A stretch of 64,000 bases of DNA from positions 1 through 64,000 of the forward strand of contig CALUHI010000016.1 of assembly GCA_944320405.1 (NCBI GenBank), in the 5' to 3' direction. The notes under the pieces were generated by a model. The model ran no database searches. It saw only the letters and a list, made by a program, of their open reading frames with translations, and was not told the DNA's origin. Source of the DNA: an uncultured Eggerthellaceae bacterium (GTDB taxonomy: Bacteria; Actinomycetota; Coriobacteriia; Coriobacteriales; Eggerthellaceae). A program made the translations under genes and the position numbers. Shown piece after piece: positions 32,362 to 38,600 of the stretch (the first letter of the stretch is position 1; each line of letters opens with the position of its first letter).

Positions 32362-32733
32362 ATGAGAAACCATCGAGACCTTAACTTAAGCAAAATCCGC
32401 GAAGACGGCTGGCTCCCATCAAGCTACCCCTTCGCCCTTCTCCTTGACGAGCCGGAAGACGCTCCCGTGGAGTTCGTCATCGACGGGACTCCCGAGCAGG
32501 TCGCTGAGATCGAGCGCGCACACGCAGGCGAGCGCGAGGTATGGCTCAATCCCAATCTTTCCCCAGACTCGAAATTCCTTTTCTGCCTTCTGAACATGTT
32601 CCGCCATTCCGGCGAGGCCGTTCCCAAGCCCGCCTGGTTCATCACCATGTTCCATTTCACGGCGATCACCCTCTTCGCCTCCGTTGCAGAGCTTCGCGCG
32701 GCGAACCTTTTGCAGGCAGGTGAGTTCGAATGA
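32362..32733 (+). CDS. Hypothetical protein, first gene of the conjugative element
   Basis: 123 residues, not recognised. It is acidic, with no membrane segment or signal. There is a moderately hydrophobic C-terminal half (WFITMFHFTAITLFASVAELRA) that may form an amphipathic helix rather than a transmembrane helix. The ATG at 32362 sits 5 nt after GGAGG and is preferred over an ATG at 32350 that precedes that SD. Its stop overlaps the start of the next gene (ATGA), so it is translationally coupled to the replication-type protein and may act with it. Confidence 0.65.
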   Translation: MRNHRDLNLSKIREDGWLPSSYPFALLLDEPEDAPVEFVIDGTPEQVAEIERAHAGEREVWLNPNLSPDSKFLFCLLNMFRHSGEAVPKPAWFITMFHFTAITLFASVAELRAANLLQAGEFE

Positions 32734-33947
32734 CGTCGAGCACTTTCGAATACGATCCGCGTTTCGGTGACATCGGAATCATCGACGGCGGCATCTTGTC
32801 GGACGGTTATGGCATCGTTGCCCAAAAGGTCATGCGCGATTCAACCCTTCCCCGCGACGCACGCTTTCTCTACGCCTACCTCATGACGTTTATGAACGGA
32901 AGGGCATGCGCGTTTCCGGGTGTCGATACGCAGATCGAAGAGAGCGGCATGAGCCGCAAGAAGTATTACGAAATGCGCGGAATATTGGAAGAACGCGACC
33001 TTATCCGCATCCAAAAAGGACAGCGTAAAGGCCAGCGAAATTCCTTCAACATCTATTACTTCAACATGTTTCCCAAGCCGAAAACTAAGGAAACCACTCC
33101 ATCCGACGATAGTGGAAAAGTCGCAAAACCCCAGATCGCTCAACAGTTCCACAGTGAAACTGTTGAGAATTTGAGCGCTGTGGAAAACGGAAACGCTCCA
33201 TCCGACGATAGTGGAAAAGTCGCAAAACCCCAGGTCGCTCAACAGTTCCAATGTGATACTGGTCAGAATGAAACCCCTAATTATTTAGTTAATACTTGTA
33301 AATCTAACTACTATCCGTCCAACCAACCAGAAGGTACCTCCCAGGTTGGAACAGCGCATGGGCGCACATCCGTTTCCAGCCGAGCGGACGGACGGTCGGA
33401 CGGATCAAAAGATCGAAAATCCGAAACCTCCAATCAGCGCAACACTGCTCCCTTCCCCATTTCGGCCGAAGCCGACCGCGAGTGGGAGCTGATGGAGCGC
33501 GCAACCGTCAACCGCAACCTGATCCGTGCCGGGCGCGCTCCCTTCGATGCGCTCGTGGCCCGGGGCTACTCCCCCGCCGAAATCCGCATGGCGTGGGAGC
33601 AGCGCCAGAAGGCCGCGCGCGCCGAGGCGCGCAAGCCCCGTTTCTTCCCGCAGCTCAAGCGATGGCTCGAATCCGCCGCAGCAGACGGCGCACGGGCCAT
33701 GATCGAGGCTTTGCGCGCCGAAGGCGGCGGCGCGGTGATCCCAGTGGGCGCGCCGAAGACGCTGCCCGCGCTCGCGTCCGCCGACGAGCGGTTCGGTCGG
33801 GCGTACTGGGCGTTTCTCGATGCTCGAAGCCGCGTTGCGGAAGCGGGCGGCGATCCCGCTTCCGATGCCGACTGCAAGCGGCTCCACCGCGCGATGCAAT
33901 CCGAACGCAAGGCCGCCTACGAGCGGTTCGCAGCGAAACAAGAGTGA
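32730..33947 (+). CDS. Helix-turn-helix replication-initiator-like protein
   Basis: 405 residues. Residues 15-95 look like the winged-helix N-terminal domain of plasmid/ICE replication initiators (RepA_N or helix-turn-helix type): LPRDARFLYAYLMTF, then CAFPGVDTQIEESGMSRKKYYEMRGILEERDLI, in which the recognition helix can be placed. The middle (about 115-250) is a low-complexity linker with an internal duplication. The C-terminal part (about 250-400) is helical and basic, possibly a DnaD-like or DnaB-loading domain, but I see no firm motif. It probably initiates replication or regulates the element. It overlaps the upstream gene by 4 bp and is followed by a terminator hairpin. Confidence 0.65.
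   Translation: MTSSTFEYDPRFGDIGIIDGGILSDGYGIVAQKVMRDSTLPRDARFLYAYLMTFMNGRACAFPGVDTQIEESGMSRKKYYEMRGILEERDLIRIQKGQRKGQRNSFNIYYFNMFPKPKTKETTPSDDSGKVAKPQIAQQFHSETVENLSAVENGNAPSDDSGKVAKPQVAQQFQCDTGQNETPNYLVNTCKSNYYPSNQPEGTSQVGTAHGRTSVSSRADGRSDGSKDRKSETSNQRNTAPFPISAEADREWELMERATVNRNLIRAGRAPFDALVARGYSPAEIRMAWEQRQKAARAEARKPRFFPQLKRWLESAAADGARAMIEALRAEGGGAVIPVGAPKTLPALASADERFGRAYWAFLDARSRVAEAGGDPASDADCKRLHRAMQSERKAAYERFAAKQE
33097..33250 (+). repeat. 55-bp direct repeat inside the replication-type gene
   Basis: Copies at 33097-33151 and 33196-33250 are identical except for one A/G change. They start 99 bp apart, in frame, so the protein has two copies of a segment containing SDDSGKVAKPQ(I/V)AQQF. 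At the end of the first copy a 25-bp near-perfect palindrome (33141-33165) has arms CAACAGTT and AACTGTTG with inner CAC/GTG. The second copy is followed by a degenerate version. Confidence 0.85.
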
Positions 33948-34040
33948 ACCCACGCGCCGCCGCTTTCGGCGGATGGGCGCGCCATCGGCCATGGCGCCTG
34001 CCGCAGCGCCCCAACGGCTGCGGAATGCGACGAAAGGCTG

Positions 34041-34071
34041 CCGCCGGATGGGCCGACATCCGGCGGTTTTC
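34041..34071 (+). terminator. Terminator-like hairpin upstream of the transfer genes
   Basis: A perfect 10-bp stem CCGCCGGATG (34041-34050) with CATCCGGCGG (34057-34066), loop GGCCGA, is followed by TTTTC. It separates the replication-type gene from the transfer operon. A smaller hairpin CCGCCG-cttt-CGGCGG lies at 33957-33972. Confidence 0.75.
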
Positions 34072-34096
34072 AAAACGATCCGAGGAGGGTTGGGAA

Positions 34097-34879
34097 ATGA
34101 TCGATCTGGGCGATACCGCAGGCGAAGACCTGTCCCGCATGGCGTACAACGCGTTTACCCGCGCCCTGTCCGGGCGCTCGAAAAGCAAAACGACCGTCAA
34201 AGGCGACGTCATCAACGGCAACGTGGTGAACGCCGCCGGCGCGGGCGACTCCGCGCAGCGCTGGATGACCATCGAATCCCGAAGCGAAGCAGAGCACATG
34301 GCCGTTCAAGAGGCGCTTTCCGAGCATGGCGTGAGCTTTAACGCGACGTGGTCTCCTGATTTCGGGCGCGGCCAGTTCGCAGTTGCACCGAGCGATGTGC
34401 AGAAGGTGATGAACCTCATGGGTCAGGGCGCGCTTGCGAACCCGCAGGCTTCGCCTGGGCCGCCCTCCATGTCCGCGCAGGACCTTGCGGCGCGCGGCGT
34501 CGGGCAGGACTCGTTCATCATCTTCCAGACCCGCGAAGACGATCCGGGAGCCAAGATCATCGCCAATGCGCTTCAGCGCGAGGGCGTCAAGAACTTCACC
34601 GTGGCCACGCCCGACCCCCAGGGCCAGGTCCTGATCAGCGTCGCATCGGCAGATGCGCCGGCTCTCGTGCAGGTTGCCGAGAGCTACATCGACCAGGGAG
34701 TGATCGATGCGACGCGCTTCGAGGGGCTTGAGACGCTCAAGGAACGCGCCGCCATCGAGCATCGTGCGCAGACCGAGGCGCGTGCGGGCGATTTCCAGCG
34801 CGCCCAGGAGCGCGCGGAGGCCATCGCGCGCAATCGCTCGGTGCCCGCGCCCGAGCTTTCGAGGTCGGTGAGCAGGTAA
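34097..34879 (+). CDS. Conjugation protein in the PcfB position
   Basis: 260 residues from ATG 34097, which follows GAGGAGGG; the frame extends upstream without a start signal. The protein is soluble. It has a repeated alpha/beta pattern: EAEHMAVQEALSEHGVSFNATWSPD... and later DDPGAKIIANALQREGVKNFTVATPD. The two halves look like two copies of one small fold. The C-terminal 50 residues are an Arg/Ala/Glu helix. Immediately upstream of VirD4, with a 1-bp overlap (TAATG), Gram-positive elements usually carry PcfB/DUF3801, an accessory of the coupling protein and relaxosome. Assignment here rests on position, with only weak sequence resemblance. Confidence 0.5.
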   Translation: MIDLGDTAGEDLSRMAYNAFTRALSGRSKSKTTVKGDVINGNVVNAAGAGDSAQRWMTIESRSEAEHMAVQEALSEHGVSFNATWSPDFGRGQFAVAPSDVQKVMNLMGQGALANPQASPGPPSMSAQDLAARGVGQDSFIIFQTREDDPGAKIIANALQREGVKNFTVATPDPQGQVLISVASADAPALVQVAESYIDQGVIDATRFEGLETLKERAAIEHRAQTEARAGDFQRAQERAEAIARNRSVPAPELSRSVSR

Positions 34880-37560
34880 TGGCGATCTTCCACGGCAGAG
34901 GGGTCTCGGCAACCGAGCGCAAGACGCGGCTCACTGAGAGCGAGCGCCGCAAGCGGCGCAAGCTCATGTGCGTCGTCACGGCGTTCTCGGTCGTCTTCCT
35001 CTACGCCTTCGCATGGCTTTGGTCGGGCCTTGTCGCCGTGGGCTTCGCGAACATCGACCTTCTGTGGCCGCGCCTCGCGTCCGATCCGTTCCCGTTTTTC
35101 TCCCTTGACGAGGAGACGCTTTCCGGCTGCCTGTGCTGGGGCGCGATCGGTTTTCTGATCCCGTGGGTCTACTACTCGATGTGGGTCAGAAAGCAGGGCA
35201 ACTACGATCCGGGCGCTGAGCACGGCGATTCGCGCCTCGCCATCGCGGAGGACTTCTCCGACATCACCGACGCGGAGCTTCCCTCCAACAACCTCAAGTT
35301 CACGACGCACGCCTGGATGGCGGTGTGTCCGCGCGGCAAGGAGCTGGCCCGCGCGATGACCGCGCTCAACCTCAACGCTCTTGTGATCGGCACCTCGGGC
35401 GGCGGCAAGACGTCGTCTTATGCTAAGCCGCTCATTGCGGCGAGCATGGGCACGAGGCTGTGCCCGGGCGGCGTCGGTCCTTCCGGCATCGCTGATGAAG
35501 GGTTCGATTTGGTGTTCACCGACACCAAAGGCGACGTGCTTCCCGACGTGGGGCACGCGCTCGTGAACTCAGGCGCAGATGTGCGCTGTTTCAACGTGCG
35601 CGATCCGGAAAACTCCGACAAGTGCAACCCGTTCGCAAGCGTGAACACCGCATACGTCGATGCCGTCAATCCCCACGGCGCGCCTGTCGTCTGCACGGCA
35701 AGCGTCGATGGGGAAAAGCTCTCCCTCGGCGTGAAGGAGGGCAAGCCGTGCGAGGAGCTTTCCGTCGCCATCGACGGCGAGACGATCACGCGGGCTGGAG
35801 CCGCCCCCGCCCCATCGGAGGATTGGCTCTGCCCGGTTTGCCATGCGCCCATGCCGGCGGAAGCCTCGCTTTGCGCTGATCCCGACTGCACCGGCCGCCG
35901 CCCGTTGACGGCAGATGCGGCGCTCGCCGTCTCGTTCGGAGCGAACTCGTTCGCGTCCGGCGACGTTCGCGGCGTGGCGTTGCGCGTGCGTCTGCGCAAT
36001 CGCGATCTTGCCGCGCGCAGCGTTCGCATCGAGTGCGTTTTGCCGCATGGCATGCGCTACACCTCCTCGCATCTGTGCGGCACCGACGAGGAGGCCGGCG
36101 AGCTTCTGCTCACCCCGGAAGGCCTTCCATGCCTGCGCTGGGACGTGGAGGCGGAAGCGGGCGCCGTGCTCGCTCTCGACGCGGTGGCGCTGGTCGACAA
36201 AGTCTGCGAGATTTCCGGATCGATGCTCACGCGCATCTGCTCCTGCATCGTGAGCAACCTCAACGCCACCGAAGACGGCGCGAAGGAAGACCCGTTCTGG
36301 TCGCGCTGCGCGACGACGCTGTTCCAGGGAGATGCGGGCCTTCTGCTCCAAGCATGGGGCAAAAAGGAATGCACGCTTCCCGGCGTCATGGACCTGGTGC
36401 TCTCCCAGCAGGTCGATCCGGCGGATGTCGGCAAGGACGCGGTCGATCTGATGATGGAGGCATGGGAGACCGGCTATCTGCCCAAGACCTCCGGAAAAGC
36501 CGGCTGGGGCGTCTCAAACGCAACCCAGGTTCCGTGCGACGTGCGCGACCTGTCGCCAATCGAGGTCCTTGACGACGGCTATTGGAAGCCCAAGCCCGAC
36601 CAGCGGTGGTTCGGCCCGCACAAGCGCTCGGAGGACCCGGCGCTTTCCGCCTACTTCACGTACCGCAAGGGCGCGGTTGAGACGCGCCAGTCGGTTCTGA
36701 TCACCTCCGCCGCGACGCTGTCCTCGCTCATGTCGCCCACGATGCGCCGCCTGCTTTCCGAGGACACGCTCAACCTCGACGCTCTCGGATCGGGGAACGG
36801 ATCGCATGTGCTGTCGATCATCAGCCACGACCAGGACAAGACGTACAAGCCCTTGATCGCGCTCGTTTTCTTCCTGACGCTCATGCGCCTTGACGAGAAC
36901 GCGACCAAGCTTCCCGGTGCGCGGCTTCCGCGCCCGGTGCACATCCTCGCGGACGAGTTCAAGAACCTTGGCAAGCTGCCCGAGATCGACGGGGCGCTTG
37001 CGACGGTGCGCTCCAAGAACGTGTCGGTGAGCATGTGCGTGCAGTCCATCGACCAGCTCGACGGCACTTACGGCGAGCACGTCGCCGCCGAGCTTCGCGA
37101 CAACTGCGCGACGATCGTTTTCATGGGCGGCTCGAACGAAAAGACCTTGAAGAGTTTCGAGACGCTTTCCGGCACCGAGACGATCGACATGATCCAGACC
37201 TCCCGCTCGTTCGGCACATCGGGACAGACGACGGAAAGCCGCCAGGCGGTGCAGCGCCCCGTCGTGAGCGTGGGGCAGCTTCGCACTTGCCCGCCCACGC
37301 ATGCCTACGTCCTGATGAAGGGCAAGAACGCCTTCAAGGACTGGAAGACGGGTTTTGGGGCATACGACTTCTACGAATGGTTCGATCCGGCGCGCGAGGA
37401 TCGCGGCTGCTCGAAGGGCAAGCGAAAGTTCACCGAGTACTTCGATTTCGCACGCTACAAGGCAGACCGCGACGCGGGGCGGGTTCCCTATGACTTCGAC
37501 GAAAGGCTCAAAGCGATGCCGGCGGCTTGGGTTCCGGCAGATGAAGGAAAGGAGGGTTGA
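34879..37560 (+). CDS. VirD4/TraG-type coupling ATPase with zinc-ribbon insert
   Basis: 893 residues. It links the relaxosome to the transfer channel and drives DNA export. Two N-terminal transmembrane helices lie at about 30-50 and 72-98. Walker A GTSGGGKT is at 171-178, Walker B HILADEF at 688-694 (D692, E693), and the C-terminal arm has MLVQS-like and NC-TIVFMGGSNEKTL segments. Between NPFASVNTAYVD and VDKVCEISGSML, about 175 residues (262-437) are inserted compared with ordinary VirD4. The insert contains a four-Cys zinc ribbon (C318, C321, C332, C337) and a beta-rich region after it. The start overlaps the preceding stop by 1 bp, and its stop overlaps the next start. Confidence 0.92.
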   Translation: MAIFHGRGVSATERKTRLTESERRKRRKLMCVVTAFSVVFLYAFAWLWSGLVAVGFANIDLLWPRLASDPFPFFSLDEETLSGCLCWGAIGFLIPWVYYSMWVRKQGNYDPGAEHGDSRLAIAEDFSDITDAELPSNNLKFTTHAWMAVCPRGKELARAMTALNLNALVIGTSGGGKTSSYAKPLIAASMGTRLCPGGVGPSGIADEGFDLVFTDTKGDVLPDVGHALVNSGADVRCFNVRDPENSDKCNPFASVNTAYVDAVNPHGAPVVCTASVDGEKLSLGVKEGKPCEELSVAIDGETITRAGAAPAPSEDWLCPVCHAPMPAEASLCADPDCTGRRPLTADAALAVSFGANSFASGDVRGVALRVRLRNRDLAARSVRIECVLPHGMRYTSSHLCGTDEEAGELLLTPEGLPCLRWDVEAEAGAVLALDAVALVDKVCEISGSMLTRICSCIVSNLNATEDGAKEDPFWSRCATTLFQGDAGLLLQAWGKKECTLPGVMDLVLSQQVDPADVGKDAVDLMMEAWETGYLPKTSGKAGWGVSNATQVPCDVRDLSPIEVLDDGYWKPKPDQRWFGPHKRSEDPALSAYFTYRKGAVETRQSVLITSAATLSSLMSPTMRRLLSEDTLNLDALGSGNGSHVLSIISHDQDKTYKPLIALVFFLTLMRLDENATKLPGARLPRPVHILADEFKNLGKLPEIDGALATVRSKNVSVSMCVQSIDQLDGTYGEHVAAELRDNCATIVFMGGSNEKTLKSFETLSGTETIDMIQTSRSFGTSGQTTESRQAVQRPVVSVGQLRTCPPTHAYVLMKGKNAFKDWKTGFGAYDFYEWFDPAREDRGCSKGKRKFTEYFDFARYKADRDAGRVPYDFDERLKAMPAAWVPADEGKEG

Positions 37561-37775
37561 TGGGAGAAGGAATCGGGCTCAACGAGACGGTTGCGCTTCT
37601 GTCTGCGGCGGGCACGTTCGTCGGCGGGCTTTTGGTGGTGTTCGGCGGGTTCTGGCTGTTTCTGAACTTCAACCAGCAGACGCGGATCACCGGCCCGATC
37701 ATCCTCATGGTCGCAGGGGCCTGCATTTCGTCTCTGGCGGTGACTTTGGGGGGTGCGGCGAGCTTTTCAGCATAG
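37560..37775 (+). CDS. Small membrane protein, VirB2/Maff2-like (copy 1)
   Basis: 71 residues with two transmembrane helices (about 10-30 and 42-64) joined by a short polar loop (NFNQQTRIT). Size, topology and position between the VirD4 and PrgI genes fit the Maff2/TrbC-VirB2-like proteins of Gram-positive elements, candidates for the channel or pilin-like subunit. ATG 37560 overlaps the VirD4 stop (TGATG) with GGAGG upstream. It is a paralog of the protein at 37933: both have GG-LV-(F/I)-GxWLFLN at the end of helix 1. Confidence 0.72.
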   Translation: MGEGIGLNETVALLSAAGTFVGGLLVVFGGFWLFLNFNQQTRITGPIILMVAGACISSLAVTLGGAASFSA

Positions 37776-37779
37776 AAGT

Positions 37780-37844
37780 AGGGCTGGCGGAGGCTTCGCC
37801 TCGAACCCGGTTCGGAACCCCAATTCCTACACCGCACCAGCCCT
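37780..37844. other. Cloverleaf-like structured segment between the two small membrane genes
   Basis: Outer arms AGGGCTGG (37780-37787) and CCAGCCCT (37837-37844) are perfectly complementary. Inside are GAGGC-ttc-GCCTC (about 37790-37802) and GAACC-c-GGTTC (about 37803-37813), so the RNA can fold as a multi-branched structure. It lies in the 157-bp gap. No tRNA identity can be assigned on either strand. Confidence 0.5.
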
Positions 37845-37932
37845 GGCAGTTTGCGACGAAAGAGCGGGCAGCCCTTTCGCACTTCGGATTCTAGCACACG
37901 GTTTTGCAGGCAAAAACGGACAGGAGAGAAAA

Positions 37933-38151
37933 ATGCTTGACGACGTTATGAACAACATCCAGGCCGCTTTGCAGTACGGAGGCGCGCTCGTGCTCGTGAT
38001 CTCGGGTATCTGGCTTTTCCTGAACCTCCGAGATGGAGGCGGCGGCGGCGCGCAGCTCACGATGTCGATCGTTGGCTTGGTCGGCGGAGCGGGAGCCATG
38101 GGGCTTTCGTTTTTCCTCGGCAACCTCGACACGTCGTTCGCAGGTGAATAG
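37933..38151 (+). CDS. Small membrane protein, VirB2/Maff2-like (copy 2)
   Basis: 72 residues, with two hydrophobic helices (about 17-33 and 42-62) separated by a LRDGGGGGAQ loop. ATG 37933 follows CAGGAG. It ends 2 bp before the PrgI gene. It shares the first-helix pattern with the 37560 gene, so the pair probably arose by duplication and may form a hetero-oligomeric membrane channel or pilus subunit. There is no signal-peptidase site, which argues against a classical processed pilin. Confidence 0.7.
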   Translation: MLDDVMNNIQAALQYGGALVLVISGIWLFLNLRDGGGGGAQLTMSIVGLVGGAGAMGLSFFLGNLDTSFAGE

Positions 38152-38153
38152 CG

Positions 38154-38600
38154 ATGCTCACGCTGCCGATACAGAAGGACTTGGCCGATTACGAGCCCAA
38201 GGTCATAGGCAAGCTCACCAAGCGAACGCTCGTCTGCTCGGCATGCGCCATCGGCGCATCGCTTCTCATGGCGTTTTACCTCAACAGCGTCATCTGCGTA
38301 GGCATTGACGAATGGGGTTGGCTGGTCGTAATCGCCGCTTTGCCGTTCTGGGGCATCGGGTTTTGGAAACCCGACGGGATGCGCGCCGAGGAATGGCTTC
38401 CGCTGTGGGCGAAGCACGCGCTCGGAAAAGACGTCTTGATCTACCAGAGCGCATGGAAACGGGACGAGTTCGAAAAGGAGGTGGAGGATGTTCGGAAGAA
38501 AGAAAACGGCAAAGACGCCCGCCGCGCAGAGCGCGCCCTTGACGCAGTCTTCACCGGAGCAGGAGCTGAGCGCTTGCGCCCAAGCGACCTCCTTGGCTGA
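38154..38600 (+). CDS. PrgI family (VirB3-like) conjugation protein
   Basis: 148 residues. The N-terminus LPIQKDLADYEPKVIGKLTKRTL is the PrgI pattern, followed by two transmembrane helices (about 24-45 and 50-70) and FWKPDGMRAEEWL. PrgI is the VirB3-like partner of VirB4 at the inner face of the channel. The charged C-terminal tail overlaps the first 113 bp of virB4 in another frame. The ribosome site of virB4 (AAAAGGAGGTGGAGG) is inside this gene, so translation of the two is coupled. Confidence 0.85.
   Translation: MLTLPIQKDLADYEPKVIGKLTKRTLVCSACAIGASLLMAFYLNSVICVGIDEWGWLVVIAALPFWGIGFWKPDGMRAEEWLPLWAKHALGKDVLIYQSAWKRDEFEKEVEDVRKKENGKDARRAERALDAVFTGAGAERLRPSDLLG

Noticed and set aside
33097-33250. 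Two repeats with a spacer, resembling a minimal CRISPR array
   Set aside because: Only two units, repeat of 55 bp, in frame inside a coding sequence and no cas genes.
33482-34096. Upstream extension of the PcfB-position gene into the initiator gene
   Set aside because: It overlaps the real coding sequence in another frame and the terminator-like hairpin; ATG 34097 has a proper SD.
37780-37844. Possible tRNA or tRNA remnant (attachment site) between the small membrane genes
   Set aside because: A branched fold is possible and the reverse strand contains GGTTCGA, but arm lengths, anticodon arm and CCA end do not fit a tRNA.
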